The notes under the pieces are model-generated. The model worked only from the letters and a program-made list of their open reading frames with translations, was not told the DNA's origin and did not search any database. Made by a program: the position numbers and the translations under genes. Below, in pieces: positions 1 to 9,848 of a DNA stretch of 64,000 nt; within the stretch, counting starts at the first letter, position 1, and the number at the start of each line of letters is the position of its first letter. Origin of the DNA: Roseovarius nubinhibens ISM. GTDB lineage: Bacteria > Pseudomonadota > Alphaproteobacteria > Rhodobacterales > Rhodobacteraceae. The DNA is taken from positions 70,966 through 134,965 of the forward strand of contig NZ_CH724156.1 in assembly GCF_000152625.1 (NCBI RefSeq). Direction: 5' to 3'.

Positions 1-159
1 GCACAGAACACCCATATCTTCCGCGATGTGGGCTATGCGTTCCGCCTCACCTTCCTCAACAAATGCGACGAGCTCGAACGTCAGACCGTGGCCGAGTTCT
101 ATCAGCGCTGCTTTGACGAGGAACTGCCCGAAAGCGCCGCAAGCACGAGCCTCGCATGA
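1..159 (+). CDS. cobS: Aerobic cobaltochelatase subunit CobS, C-terminal end (truncated by window start)
   Basis: The first 53 codons are open and read [20 protein letters not shown] and onward, which I recognise as the C-terminus of the AAA+ subunit CobS. CobS works with CobT and CobN to insert cobalt into hydrogenobyrinic acid a,c-diamide in aerobic vitamin B12 synthesis, in the cytoplasm. The ATPase core lies upstream of the window and cannot be checked. The stop codon overlaps the next start as ATGA, and cobT follows at 667, which supports the assignment. The only uncertainty is the missing N-terminal part. Confidence 0.88.
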   Translation, partial: AQNTHIFRDVGYAFRLTFLNKCDELERQTVAEFYQRCFDEELPESAASTSLA

Positions 160-599
160 GGGCGCTCCGCGTGATCCGTCGGGAGGCGCCCATCGTGGCG
201 CCGCTCATGGCTGCGGTCTTTGCGCTGACGGCGGCCCTGCCCGCACAGGCGGAAAACCCGTTCATGCCCGGCGATTTCGCGGTGCCCTTTCGCAGCCTGA
301 CCGGCGGCGAGATCGTCCATGACGAAACTGGCGGTGGCCGGATCACCGCGCGCGAAGGCGCCGAGGTGACCGATACCGTGCCCGAGGGCTATGAGGACAC
401 CTGCTGGATCGTCCACAGCTCGGACGCGCATTCGGTCACCATGACGCTGCTCACCGGCACCTTCCGCCCCGCCTGGGAAGGCGGCAAGGCCTATGAGGAA
501 TGGACCGACACCTGGCGTGTCGATGCGCTGGCCCCGTTTCCGACGGATATGGACGCCAAGGAATTCTCGCTGTTCCGGCAGGTTAAATCCTGCCTGTGA
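156..599 (+). CDS. Small exported protein encoded between cobS and cobT
   Basis: Encodes 147 residues. The start overlaps the cobS stop as ATGA, so it is translationally coupled. The N-terminus is basic, followed by a hydrophobic stretch (about residues 13-30) ending in PAQA before ENPF, a convincing Sec signal peptide with cleavage near residue 32. The mature part of about 115 residues has two cysteines and shows no motif I recognise. Its place between two cobaltochelatase genes suggests shared transcription, but a periplasmic protein is not expected to act in cytoplasmic cobalt insertion. Function unknown. Confidence 0.75.
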   Translation: MRALRVIRREAPIVAPLMAAVFALTAALPAQAENPFMPGDFAVPFRSLTGGEIVHDETGGGRITAREGAEVTDTVPEGYEDTCWIVHSSDAHSVTMTLLTGTFRPAWEGGKAYEEWTDTWRVDALAPFPTDMDAKEFSLFRQVKSCL

Positions 600-666
600 G
601 CACAGCCAGGGCGGCGCGGCCGCGCAGGGCTGAGACGACGGCACGACTTCGGGGGAAATTGACGAG

Positions 667-2541
667 ATGAAAAAACCGAACGACAACCCCGCCGATCCCT
701 TTAAAAAGGCGCTGGCCGAGGCGACCAAGGTCATGGCCGATGACAGCGACCTGACGGTGACCTATTCGGTCGATCCGGCGGGCGTCTCGGGCGATGCCAT
801 GCGCCTGCCCCAGGTCAGCCGCCGGATGACCCGCGACGAGGTGCTGATGGCGCGCGGCACCGCCGATGCGCTGGCCCTGCGGCACAAGTATCACGACGCC
901 AAGACCCACGCCAAATACGCCCCTCCGGGCCAGATGGCGCGCGAGCTCTATGAGGCGATGGAAACCGCCCGCTGCGAGGCCGTCGGCGCCCGCGCCATGC
1001 CCGGCACCGCCTCCAATATCGACGTCAAGATCGAGGCCGAGGCCCGCCGTCAGGGCTTTGACCAGATCACCGAGGCCTCCGAGGCGCCGCTGCCCACCGC
1101 TGCGGGCTATCTCATCCGCCATCTGGCCACCGGGCGCGATCTGCCCCCCGGCGCCCAGAACGTGATGGAGCTGTGGCGCGGTTTCATCGAGGCCGAAGCC
1201 GGTGGCACGCTCGAAAACCTGCAAGACATGCTCGCCGATCAATCCGCCTTTGCCCGGTTTGCCCGCCAGATCATCGACGATCTCGGCTATGGCGATCAGC
1301 TCGGCGACGATCCCGACAGCGAGGATGAGGATCAGCAGGACGAGGCCGAGGAAAGCGCCGACGAAGAGCAAGATCCCGAGAGCCAGGGCGACGACGACAG
1401 CAGCCCCGAGGATGCCGACGCCGATCCCGAACAGCAGCAGGACGACACCCAGGACCAGTCGCAGGCGCAGGTCTCGATGGATGAAATGGCCGAGGACGAG
1501 GCCGGCGAAGAGACCGAGATGCCCGAGGGCGAAGCCCCGCTCGACCCGCCGCCGCCCCCCGCCAGCGAGGCCGACCCCGACTATACCGTCTACACCACCC
1601 GCTTTGACGAAGAGGTCCATGCCGAGGATCTCGCCGAACCGGCAGAACTCGAACGGCTGCGCGCCTATCTCGATCAACAGCTCGAACCGCTCAAAGGCGC
1701 GGTGAGCCGGCTCGCCAACAAGCTGCAACGCCGCCTGCAGGCGCAGCAGAGCCGCTCGTGGGAGTTCGACCGCGAAGAGGGTATTCTCGACGCGGGCCGC
1801 CTCGCCCGCGTGGTGGCGAACCCGACGACGCCGCTGAGCTTCAAGGTCGAGAAAGACACCGAATTCCGCGACACGGTGGTGACGCTGCTTCTTGATAACT
1901 CCGGCTCGATGCGTGGCCGGCCGATCTCTATCGCGGCGATCTGCGCCGATGTTCTGGCCCGCACCCTCGAACGTTGCGCGGTCAAGGTCGAGATCCTCGG
2001 CTTTACCACCCGCGCCTGGAAAGGCGGCCAGAACCGCGAGGCATGGCTCAACGAGGGCCGCCCGCAGCTGCCCGGCCGTCTCAACGACCTGCGCCACATC
2101 GTCTACAAATCCGCCGACGCGCCGATGCGGCGCACCCGGCAGAACCTTGGCCTGATGATGAAAGAGGGCCTGCTCAAGGAAAACATCGACGGCGAGGCGC
2201 TCGAATGGGCGCACAAGCGCATGGTCAACCGCCGCGAGGCCCGCAAGATCCTCATGGTGATCTCTGACGGCGCCCCGGTCGATGACAGCACCCTGTCGGT
2301 CAACCCCGCGAACTATCTGGAAAAACACCTGCGCGACGTGATCGAGATGGTCGAGAAACGCAAACAGGTGGAACTTCTGGCGATCGGCATCGGCCATGAC
2401 GTGACGCGCTACTATGACCGCGCCGTGACCATCACCGATGTGGATCAGCTCGCCGGCGCAATGACCGAACAGCTCGCCGCGCTCTTCGACAGCGACCCGC
2501 GCGCCCGCGCCCGGGTGATGGGCATGCGGCGGGTGAGCTGA
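667..2541 (+). CDS. cobT: Aerobic cobaltochelatase subunit CobT
   Basis: Encodes 624 residues, the normal length for CobT. CobT forms the CobST chaperone complex that drives cobalt insertion by CobN in aerobic B12 synthesis. Visible parts: an N-terminal helical domain; a highly acidic low-complexity segment (about residues 215-305, rich in D, E, Q and P); and a C-terminal von Willebrand A domain with the metal-binding MIDAS motif DNSGSM beginning at D410. The neighbouring cobS end makes the call firm. A GACGAG stretch just before the ATG is only a weak ribosome binding site. Confidence 0.95.
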   Translation: MKKPNDNPADPFKKALAEATKVMADDSDLTVTYSVDPAGVSGDAMRLPQVSRRMTRDEVLMARGTADALALRHKYHDAKTHAKYAPPGQMARELYEAMETARCEAVGARAMPGTASNIDVKIEAEARRQGFDQITEASEAPLPTAAGYLIRHLATGRDLPPGAQNVMELWRGFIEAEAGGTLENLQDMLADQSAFARFARQIIDDLGYGDQLGDDPDSEDEDQQDEAEESADEEQDPESQGDDDSSPEDADADPEQQQDDTQDQSQAQVSMDEMAEDEAGEETEMPEGEAPLDPPPPPASEADPDYTVYTTRFDEEVHAEDLAEPAELERLRAYLDQQLEPLKGAVSRLANKLQRRLQAQQSRSWEFDREEGILDAGRLARVVANPTTPLSFKVEKDTEFRDTVVTLLLDNSGSMRGRPISIAAICADVLARTLERCAVKVEILGFTTRAWKGGQNREAWLNEGRPQLPGRLNDLRHIVYKSADAPMRRTRQNLGLMMKEGLLKENIDGEALEWAHKRMVNRREARKILMVISDGAPVDDSTLSVNPANYLEKHLRDVIEMVEKRKQVELLAIGIGHDVTRYYDRAVTITDVDQLAGAMTEQLAALFDSDPRARARVMGMRRVS

Positions 2542-2565
2542 GCCACCCCCGCCACGCCGCCCGCG

Positions 2566-3108
2566 CTACTGCACCGCCTCCGGCATCTCCAGCACGCCGA
2601 TCTCGCTCACCCCTTCGCCATCGGGGTGCAGAACATCCGCATCCGGGTGCAGCGCGTGCTCAAAGGTGAATTTGCCCTCGCCATAGCTGTAGATCGGAAA
2701 GAGCTGCAGGCGCTGCCCCTCGGGACATTCGGTGAGCTCGGATTGCGACGCGATCCGGTAGAAGGGCTCGGTGAGGCTGGTGCAAAAGGCAAATTGCGAG
2801 ACGTGGAACTGTTTCATCAGCCCGCCAACCCCGTTGAACCGCCCCGGCCCCCAGCGCCCCTCCTCATCCTTGTAAAGATAGGCAAAATAGAACTCGGTCG
2901 ACCAATCCTCGCCACGGGTGACACATTCGCCCACCCCACGCGGCAACCAGCCTTCGGCCTGCCACAGCCCCTCTTGGGTCTTGGCCACCACCGCCACCGC
3001 CATTTCGGTATCTCCGGCATTGCAAATTCTGGCGACAAAGGCCTGTGCGGGCATCGGGGCGAGCAGACCCGACAAGAGCAAAAGTCGCTCGGACAATCGT
3101 AAGAACAT
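2566..3108 (-). CDS. Exported DUF1036-like protein
   Basis: Encodes 180 residues with a good ribosome binding site (AAGGAGG, 8 bases before the ATG). Residues 1-23 form a signal peptide ending around MPAQAFVARICN. The mature protein resembles DUF1036 proteins: an RICNAGDTEMAVAV opening, a GWLPRGVGECV segment and several cysteines (CN, CV, CTS, CPEG) that could pair in the periplasm. It is convergent with cobT, 24 bases away. Role unknown; the domain assignment is from memory of the family pattern and is moderately sure. Confidence 0.65.
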   Translation of the reverse strand: MFLRLSERLLLLSGLLAPMPAQAFVARICNAGDTEMAVAVVAKTQEGLWQAEGWLPRGVGECVTRGEDWSTEFYFAYLYKDEEGRWGPGRFNGVGGLMKQFHVSQFAFCTSLTEPFYRIASQSELTECPEGQRLQLFPIYSYGEGKFTFEHALHPDADVLHPDGEGVSEIGVLEMPEAVQ

Positions 3109-3333
3109 CTCTATGACCCTCCTTGGGGAGGCTTTACGACCTAGCGCAATTCATCTCCCCGACACGTGCCCCAGCCGCAATTGACGTAACGTAACATAGC
3201 TGCGCGTCCCCGCCAATTAGACAAATTACGGCCTCGAAATCCCCCCATCTCCCGCCACGCCTCTGGACATTCGGGGCGGCGCTGGGCCAATTTCCCGCAA
3301 GCCCCCCGGCACGCCCACCAAGAGGAACGCCCG

Positions 3334-5136
3334 ATGTATCAATCCTTCACCGAGACCGCCCGCCCCGAGCAAGGCCCGCCGCGTCTGGCCGCCCTGCGCC
3401 ACGCGCTGCAAGAGGCGCGGCTCTCGGGCTTTCTCGTGCCCCGCGCCGACGCGCATCAGGGCGAATACGTGGCCCCCGGCGATGAACGTCTCGCCTGGCT
3501 CACCGGCTTTACCGGCTCGGCCGGGTTCTGCATCGCGCTGCGCGATCGCGCCGGGGTCTTCATCGATGGCCGCTACCGGGTGCAGGTCAAGGCGCAGGTG
3601 GCGCTCGACCATTTCACCCCGGTGCACTGGCCCGAGACCAAGCCCGCCACATGGCTCCGCGAGGCGCTGCCCGAAGGCGGCCGCATAGGCTTTGATCCCT
3701 GGCTCTACACCCCCGACCAGATCGACGAGATCACCAAGGGCCTCACCGGCAGCGGGATCGACCTTGTCCCCCATGACAATCTCATCGACCAGATCTGGGA
3801 GGACCGCCCGGCGCCGCCGCTGGGTGCGATCCGCGCCTACCCGGACGCGCTCGCCGGTCTCACCCATGGCCAGAAACGCGCCACCCTCGGCGCCGAACTC
3901 AGCTCAGCCGGCCAAGAGGCCGCCGTCATCACCCTGCCCGATTCCATCGCCTGGCTGTTGAACATCCGCGGCAGCGACATCCCCCGCAACCCGATCCCCC
4001 ACGGCTTTGCCATCCTCCACGCCACCGGCCATGTGACCTTTTTCGTCGAGGCGGCCAAGCTCGACGATACGCTGCGCGCCCATCTCGGCGACGAGGTGGT
4101 GATCCGCCCGCCGAGCGCCTTCGGCCCGGCGCTGCGCTCGCTCACCGGCACGGTGCGGGTCGATGCGAAATCCGCGCCCCTGCAGGTGCTGCGCGAATTG
4201 GAACAGGCGGGCGTGCCGGTGCAGATGGGCGACGATCCCTGCATCCTGCCCAAGGCCTGCAAGACCCCGGCGGAAATCGACGCAACCCGCGAGGCGCATC
4301 TGCGCGACGGCGCGGCGCTTTGCGAGTTCCTGACCTGGTTCGAGGCCCAGGCCCCCGGCACCATCACCGAAATCGACGTGGTGCGCGAATTGGAAAACCG
4401 CCGCCGCGCCACCGGCGCGCTGCTCGACATCAGCTTTGAGACCATCGCAGGTTCCGGCCCGCATGGCGCACTCGCCCATTACCGGGTGAGCGAGAGCAGC
4501 AACCGCACCCTTGTGGCGGGCGATCTGCTGGTGCTCGACGGCGGCGGGCAATATCTCGACGGCACCACCGACATCACCCGCACCCTGCCGGTGGGCGAGG
4601 TGGGCGAGGACGAACGCGCCGCCTTCACCCGCGTGCTGCAAGGCATGATCGCCATGAGCCGGGTGCGCTGGCCCGCCGGTCTCGCCGGGCGCGATCTCGA
4701 TGTGCTGGCGCGCTATCCGCTGTGGCTCGCCGATCAGGACTATGCCCATGGCACCGGCCATGGCGTCGGCGTGCATCTGTGCGTCCATGAAGGGCCGCAA
4801 CGGCTCTCGCGGGTCTCCGAGGTGCCGCTGCGCCCCGGCATGATCCTGTCGAACGAGCCGGGCTATTACCGCGAGGGCGCCTTTGGCATCCGCATCGAGA
4901 ACCTGCTGGTGGTCCATGAGGCGACGCCGCTGCCCGGTGGCGACCAGACCGGCAAACTGGCCTTCGAGACGCTGAATTTCGTGCCGATCGACACGAGGCT
5001 CATCGAGACCGGAATGCTGAGCGAGCCCGAGCGCGACTGGCTCAATGACTACCACGCCGCCTGCCGCGACAAAATTAGCCCTCGGCTTGGCGAAGCCGCC
5101 CGGCTATGGTTGGCGCAACGCACGCAACCGGTCTGA
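3334..5136 (+). CDS. Xaa-Pro aminopeptidase (aminopeptidase P, M24B family)
   Basis: Encodes 600 residues, the long form of aminopeptidase P, which removes N-terminal residues ahead of proline in the cytoplasm. The domains are two creatinase/prolidase-like N-terminal domains (about 1-320) and a C-terminal pita-bread metallopeptidase domain. The dinuclear metal ligands are visible: D and D in VLDGGGQYLDGTTDITR, H in GTGHGVGVHL, E in LSNEPGYY and E in IRIENLLVV. AGAGGAA lies 7 bases ahead of the ATG. The 225 bases upstream hold no gene and presumably the promoters of this gene and its divergent neighbour. Confidence 0.92.
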   Translation: MYQSFTETARPEQGPPRLAALRHALQEARLSGFLVPRADAHQGEYVAPGDERLAWLTGFTGSAGFCIALRDRAGVFIDGRYRVQVKAQVALDHFTPVHWPETKPATWLREALPEGGRIGFDPWLYTPDQIDEITKGLTGSGIDLVPHDNLIDQIWEDRPAPPLGAIRAYPDALAGLTHGQKRATLGAELSSAGQEAAVITLPDSIAWLLNIRGSDIPRNPIPHGFAILHATGHVTFFVEAAKLDDTLRAHLGDEVVIRPPSAFGPALRSLTGTVRVDAKSAPLQVLRELEQAGVPVQMGDDPCILPKACKTPAEIDATREAHLRDGAALCEFLTWFEAQAPGTITEIDVVRELENRRRATGALLDISFETIAGSGPHGALAHYRVSESSNRTLVAGDLLVLDGGGQYLDGTTDITRTLPVGEVGEDERAAFTRVLQGMIAMSRVRWPAGLAGRDLDVLARYPLWLADQDYAHGTGHGVGVHLCVHEGPQRLSRVSEVPLRPGMILSNEPGYYREGAFGIRIENLLVVHEATPLPGGDQTGKLAFETLNFVPIDTRLIETGMLSEPERDWLNDYHAACRDKISPRLGEAARLWLAQRTQPV

Positions 5137-5207
5137 CACAAAGACCGGCTAGACGGAATTGACGCGGGCCCTCGTGGCCCGCTCTGCTATGAAAGGGACG
5201 GGATGAT

Positions 5208-5549
5208 ATGACCAAGATCACGATACGCAATGCCGCAGGCACATGGACGGTGCGCGCCGGGGGTGCGGTGCTCGCCGAGAGCACCAATGCGCTGGAACTG
5301 ACCGAGGGCGAATACCCGCCGGTGATCTATTTCCCGCGCGGCGACATCGCCATGGCCTTTCTCGACGCCACCGATCACAAGACCACCTGCCCGCACAAGG
5401 GCGAGGCGAGCTATTTCTCCATCGTGACCAAGAGCCAGACGCTCGACAACGCGGCCTGGAGCTATGAGGCACCGACAGAGGCCGCCGCCCGGATCAAGGA
5501 TCATCTGGCCTTTGCCCCCGGCGATTACCTGACGGTGGAAGAAATCTAA
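5208..5549 (+). CDS. DUF427 domain protein
   Basis: Encodes 113 residues, a single DUF427 domain. Typical features are the opening with RNAAGTWTVRAGGAVLAES, the YPPVIYFPRGDI segment, CPHKGEASYF in the middle and AWSYEAP near the end. The molecular role of this cytoplasmic family is not established as far as I know. It follows the aminopeptidase by 71 bases, has a GGGACGGG ribosome binding site and ends just ahead of a strong terminator, so it is probably the last gene of a two-gene unit. Confidence 0.85.
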   Translation: MTKITIRNAAGTWTVRAGGAVLAESTNALELTEGEYPPVIYFPRGDIAMAFLDATDHKTTCPHKGEASYFSIVTKSQTLDNAAWSYEAPTEAAARIKDHLAFAPGDYLTVEEI

Positions 5550-5606
5550 GCCCCCGCCTTTGGCCTGCCTCTTGCAGGGGTATTTACCACCAGAAAGAGC
5601 CATAGG

Positions 5607-5635
5607 CGCGCCCCTGTCCGAGGGGCGCGTTTTTT
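5607..5635 (+). terminator. Intrinsic terminator after the DUF427 gene
   Basis: A perfect 9-bp GC-rich stem, CGCGCCCCT and AGGGGCGCG, with a five-base loop GTCCG is followed by six T residues. It lies 58 bases after the DUF427 stop and two bases before the convergent chloride-channel gene ends. The T-run is on the plus strand, so it terminates the plus-strand unit. Confidence 0.92.
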
Positions 5636-5636
5636 G

Positions 5637-7328
5637 TCAGCTGTGCTCTTCTTCCGAGATCGCCGCCAGCGCCCGGTTATAGGCCTTGAGCGCATCCACC
5701 TGGAACAGCGCGCCGCGCAGCTCGACCGCCGCGCCCTCGCCGCCCAGCGACACCACCGGGATGAAATAGACCCCGGCCCTCTCGTAGATCGGCATCGCCG
5801 TCTCGAGCGTTGAGGCCGCGTCGATATAGACCCCGTCTTCGATCAGCTTCCAGCATTCGTCCTCTGGGGCACTGCGCGGGTGATCGGGGGCGCGCATCAG
5901 GCTCTCGACACTCTGGATGCTGAGCAGATAGGCATGTGGGCCGGCCGCCAGATGCACGCCGCGCCGTTCGAGCTGGGTCAGGAAGAAGGAGCGTTTGACC
6001 ATGCGCGAGGCCAGCGCCGTCGAGGTTGAGACCGCCACCATCACCGCCAGACCCGTCTGCCAGTCGCCGGTGAGCTCAAAGACGATGAGCGTGGTCGAGA
6101 TCGGCGCGCCGAGCACCGCCGCCGCCACCGCGCCCATCCCCGCCAGCGCATAGAGCGTATGGGCGCCCGAGACCTCGGGAAAGACCGCCGTGGCGATGAG
6201 CCCAAAGGCCAGCCCGGTCAGCGCCCCGAGCATGAGCGACGGCGAGAACACCCCGCCGCCCATCCGCCCGCCCAGCGTGATCGCCACAGCCGCCACCTTG
6301 AGGATGGCAAAGACCACCGCCTCATGCAGCAAGAGCTTGCCGGTGAGCGCCGCCGAGGTCGTCTCATAGCCCACGCCGATGATATGCGGAAAGGCAATGG
6401 CGATGACGCCAAGGATCGCCCCCGCCGCCGTCGGTCGCAGCCAGCGCGGCAGCCCGCTCCGCGTCTGGGCGTATTCCGCCAAAGTGTCGGTGAAGAAGAT
6501 CGCCTTCATCATCACCGTCGCCACCAGCCCGCAGACCAGCCCGAGCAGCAGGAAGGCCGGCAGCTCGACATAGAATTCGAGCGCCGTCGCGGTGGGCAGG
6601 ACAAATTCCGTCACATCGCCAAACTCGAGCCGGTTGATCACCGTCCCCGCCACCGAGGCGATGACGATGGGCGCGAAAGCATGCAGCGCGAAATGGCGCA
6701 AGATCACTTCGAGCGCGAAAAGCGCCCCGGCAATCGGCGCGTTGAACGAGGCCGAGACCGCCGCCGCCACCGCACAGCCCAAGAGATCGCGCCCGGTGAT
6801 CCCATCGGCATTGATCCGGTGGCTGACCCAGCTCGCGATGAGCCCCGCCAGATGCACCACCGGCCCCTCGCGCCCGGACGAGCCGCCCGTGCCCAGCGTG
6901 ATCATCGACGAGATCGCCGAGGCCAGCCCGGCCCGCCGTTCGACCCGTCCATTGCGCAGCGCCGCGCCTTCGATCACATCGGCCACCGACCGCGCCCGCG
7001 CGTCCGGCGTGAACCGGTGCAGGATCAGCCCGACCACCAGCCCGCCCAGCGTCGGCACCGCGATCACCCAATACCAATCGAGGCTCGAGACAAAGGAATG
7101 CAGCCGCGCCGTGTCCTCGGTGCCATAGGCAAGGCGTTCAAGCGCCTCGATCCCCTTGCGAAAGAGCAGCGCCGCAAACCCCGCCGCGATCCCGATCAAC
7201 AGCGCGATGAACCAGAATTGCAGCTTGCTCGGCCCCCTGGTGCGCAGCACCAGCCAGCCCCGCCGGATTTCCCCCATAAGGGTGCGCAGCGCGGTGACAA
7301 CCGGATGATCTTGCGGCATTTCACTCAT
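5637..7328 (-). CDS. ClC-family chloride channel/transporter
   Basis: Encodes 563 residues with about ten or more hydrophobic segments between residues 38 and 450, so an inner-membrane protein. Conserved ClC anion-pathway motifs are present: GREGP at 152-156, which includes the gating glutamate E154, and GGVFSP at 358-363. The first selectivity loop (GSGIP type) is not evident. At the position of the E. coli proton glutamate E203 the sequence ALEVILRHF appears to have valine (V208), as in true ClC channels. About 110 soluble residues at the C-terminus resemble a degenerate CBS-type region. Convergent with DUF427. Confidence 0.88.
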   Translation of the reverse strand: MSEMPQDHPVVTALRTLMGEIRRGWLVLRTRGPSKLQFWFIALLIGIAAGFAALLFRKGIEALERLAYGTEDTARLHSFVSSLDWYWVIAVPTLGGLVVGLILHRFTPDARARSVADVIEGAALRNGRVERRAGLASAISSMITLGTGGSSGREGPVVHLAGLIASWVSHRINADGITGRDLLGCAVAAAVSASFNAPIAGALFALEVILRHFALHAFAPIVIASVAGTVINRLEFGDVTEFVLPTATALEFYVELPAFLLLGLVCGLVATVMMKAIFFTDTLAEYAQTRSGLPRWLRPTAAGAILGVIAIAFPHIIGVGYETTSAALTGKLLLHEAVVFAILKVAAVAITLGGRMGGGVFSPSLMLGALTGLAFGLIATAVFPEVSGAHTLYALAGMGAVAAAVLGAPISTTLIVFELTGDWQTGLAVMVAVSTSTALASRMVKRSFFLTQLERRGVHLAAGPHAYLLSIQSVESLMRAPDHPRSAPEDECWKLIEDGVYIDAASTLETAMPIYERAGVYFIPVVSLGGEGAAVELRGALFQVDALKAYNRALAAISEEEHS

Positions 7329-7405
7329 CTCGGGGCCCCTTCCTGCACTTTCCCACCGCCACGGTTTGGCCTAACGTGGAACGAAACGGCTGTGAAGGGT
7401 CCAGT

Positions 7406-8785
7406 ATGCACAATCAAGCGGCTATCGATGAGTTGATCACAACTCTAGGCCAACGTGTCTCGCAGTCCAAGTCCGATCTGGAATTGCATGGGCGCAGCGA
7501 GACCCATTTCCCCGACGCCCCGCCCGAGGCGGTGATCTACCCCGAAAGCACCGAAGAGGTGGCGCAGATCCTGCGGACCTGTCACGCCCATCGCTGCCCG
7601 GTGGTGGGCTGGGGCACCGGCACCTCGCTCGAAGGTCACGCGCTGGCGCTCAAGGGTGGCGTCACCGTCGATTTCAGCCGCATGAACAAGGTGCTCGACA
7701 TCCGCGCCGACGATATGGATGTGCGGGTCCAGCCCGGCGTCACCCGCGAGGCGCTCAATCACGAGCTACGCGCCACGGGGCTCTTCTTTCCGGTCGACCC
7801 CGGTGCCAATGCCTCGCTCGGCGGCATGGCCTCGACCCGCGCCAGCGGCACCACCTCGGTGCGCTACGGCACGATGCGCGACCATGTGCTGGCGCTGGAA
7901 GTGGTCACCGCCTCTGGCCAGATCATGCGCACCGGCAGCCGCGCCCGGAAAACGAGCGCCGGCTATGATCTCACCGGGCTTTTCGTGGGTTCCGAGGGCA
8001 CGCTCGGCCTGATCACCGAACTCACCCTCCGCCTGCATGGCCAGCCCGAGGCGATCTCGGCGGCGATCTGCGGCTTCGACACGGTCGAGGCGGCGGTCGG
8101 CACCACCATGGATGCGATCCAGATGGGGCTTGCCATGGCCCGGATCGAGCTTCTGGACGAGGCCTCGGTGCGCGCCGTCAACGCCTATGCCGGCAGCAAT
8201 ATCCCCGTCAAACCGCATCTGCTGCTCGAATTTCACGGCTCTGACACGATGGTGCGCGAAACCTCGGAACTCTTTGGCGAACTGGCCGAGGCGCGCGGCG
8301 GCTCGGGCTTTGACTGGGCCTCGAAACCCGAAGACCGAAGCGCCCTCTGGGCCATGCGCCACAACGCCTTCTATGCCATCCTGGGCCTCATGCCCGGCGC
8401 CACCTCCATGGTGACGGATGTTTGCGTGCCGATCTCGCGGCTTGCCGAAACCATCGAGGAAACCCAGCGCGACTTTGCCGCCCATGATGTCACCGGCCCG
8501 ATCCTCGGCCATGTCGGCGACGGCAATTTCCACGCCATCCTGCTCATGCATCCCGACGACAGCGCCGCCCGCGCCCGCGCCCATGACGCGGCGCATCGGC
8601 TGGTGGAACGGGCGCTCGACAAGGGCGGCACCGCCACCGGCGAACATGGCATCGGCATGGGCAAGCTGCGCTATATGGAGCGCGAGCACGGCCATGGCTG
8701 GGCCGTGATGGGCCAGATCAAACAGGCGCTCGACCCGCTGGGAATCATGAACCCCGGCAAGATGGTCCCGCCCAGCAATCTTTGA
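7406..8785 (+). CDS. FAD-linked 2-hydroxyacid dehydrogenase (GlcD / D-lactate dehydrogenase type)
   Basis: Encodes 459 residues from the ATG at 7406, which has GAAGG 7 bases upstream; an earlier in-frame ATG at 7376 lacks a site and adds residues unlike the family. The N-terminal half is a PCMH FAD-binding fold (GWGTGTSLEGHA, VDPGANASLGGM, GLFVGSEGTLGLITE). The C-terminal FAD-oxidase cap carries VGDGNFHA and TGEHGIGMGK, as in D-lactate dehydrogenase (cytochrome) and glycolate oxidase GlcD. Lone gene with no glcE or glcF beside it, so a D-lactate-type dehydrogenase is likelier. The exact substrate is not determined. Confidence 0.88.
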   Translation: MHNQAAIDELITTLGQRVSQSKSDLELHGRSETHFPDAPPEAVIYPESTEEVAQILRTCHAHRCPVVGWGTGTSLEGHALALKGGVTVDFSRMNKVLDIRADDMDVRVQPGVTREALNHELRATGLFFPVDPGANASLGGMASTRASGTTSVRYGTMRDHVLALEVVTASGQIMRTGSRARKTSAGYDLTGLFVGSEGTLGLITELTLRLHGQPEAISAAICGFDTVEAAVGTTMDAIQMGLAMARIELLDEASVRAVNAYAGSNIPVKPHLLLEFHGSDTMVRETSELFGELAEARGGSGFDWASKPEDRSALWAMRHNAFYAILGLMPGATSMVTDVCVPISRLAETIEETQRDFAAHDVTGPILGHVGDGNFHAILLMHPDDSAARARAHDAAHRLVERALDKGGTATGEHGIGMGKLRYMEREHGHGWAVMGQIKQALDPLGIMNPGKMVPPSNL

Positions 8786-8797
8786 CGCTGTAGCTGT

Positions 8798-9610
8798 TCA
8801 GCCGCGCCCGCCGCGGATCTTCTGACGCAACCCGTGGATCTTGCAGGCCAGCGGATGCAGCACCCGCGCCACCCCCGCCAGCACAGCCCCCAACCGCGCC
8901 GCCTTTGCCCCCGTGACGTCCCCCGTGGCGTCCTTTGTGACGTGCTCTGTGACCGGCGCGCCCTGCGCCGCCGCATGCGGCACCGCACATCGCGCTGGCG
9001 GCAGCAGCTCTGGCAGACGTGCCTGCCCCCGTGTGGCAGGCCGCGCCCGATCCCGGCGCGCAGACTGTTGTGCGGATTGCTGTGCAGAGGATGGCGCGAC
9101 CACCGCCCGCGGCGTCAAGGGCCGCCGCCCGAGCGGCACCGCCGCCTCCGGATCGAGAACCGCCGCCATCATCGCCTCATCCAGCACCCAGCGCCCGAGA
9201 CTGCCCTCGCGGCGATCCTCGCGCTGCGCCTTGAGCCAATTGCGCAACCGCGCGGCCAGCATATCGTCGAGCCGCGTCACCTCTGCCGCGGGTTCGGCCT
9301 CGCCCATCAGGTAGAACCCGCTGTTGATCCGCAGACAGATATTGTCGAGCACCCGGCAGGCGCCGCGAAATTTCTCGGGCACATCGCGCTTGTGGAGATA
9401 GTTGAACCGCTCGGGCGCGCCGTTGAAAAACGTCGCCAGCGCCGATTGCATGTCCACCGATTGCTGCGCCATGACCCAGCCGAGCACCGGCTCGGGATAT
9501 TGGTCCCAATCATATGCGCGCGCCATCGCGCCCAACGCCGGGCGCTCGGATTGGCGCACCAGTTGCAGATGTCGGTCAACATCCCCGTCGGACCAAGTCG
9601 TGGCAGCCAT
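8798..9610 (-). CDS. Uncharacterised protein with low-complexity C-terminal tail
   Basis: Encodes 270 residues. The start at 9610 is chosen because GGAAGG lies 7 bases upstream; longer upstream frames have no such site. Residues 1 to about 130 look globular (AYDWDQYPEPVLGWVMAQQS, GACRVLDNICLRINSGFYLMG). The rest is proline/alanine/arginine-rich and contains short repeated units (SAQQ twice, then VTEHVTKDATGDVT). It ends in a basic amphipathic stretch ending QKIRGGRG. No catalytic motif recognised. The front part could belong to a small DUF family such as DUF4274, but I am not sure. Confidence 0.6.
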   Translation of the reverse strand: MAATTWSDGDVDRHLQLVRQSERPALGAMARAYDWDQYPEPVLGWVMAQQSVDMQSALATFFNGAPERFNYLHKRDVPEKFRGACRVLDNICLRINSGFYLMGEAEPAAEVTRLDDMLAARLRNWLKAQREDRREGSLGRWVLDEAMMAAVLDPEAAVPLGRRPLTPRAVVAPSSAQQSAQQSARRDRARPATRGQARLPELLPPARCAVPHAAAQGAPVTEHVTKDATGDVTGAKAARLGAVLAGVARVLHPLACKIHGLRQKIRGGRG

Positions 9611-9848
9611 GCGAATCCCTTCCAGCAGCAGTATTTTGTTGCGCCGAAACTGACCTTGGAAATGGCGATTTCTTTGGTGCAAATGTGACGCTCTCGCGGC
9701 GGTTGCCCCTTTCGCGTCAAACACCCCGAGAACCGCCCGTGGCGCGGCCGCCTCACACCCCGCAAAACCCGCTGCAAATCGGCCTCTTTAAGGCGAATTC
9801 ACAGGCGCGGCTCTTGTGTGAATCAGGCCACAGGCATAGACTTAGCCC

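Noticed and set aside
583..2397. 604-codon open frame antisense to cobT
   Set aside because: GC-rich third positions leave the opposite strand open; the sequence has no recognisable domain while the plus strand encodes full CobT.
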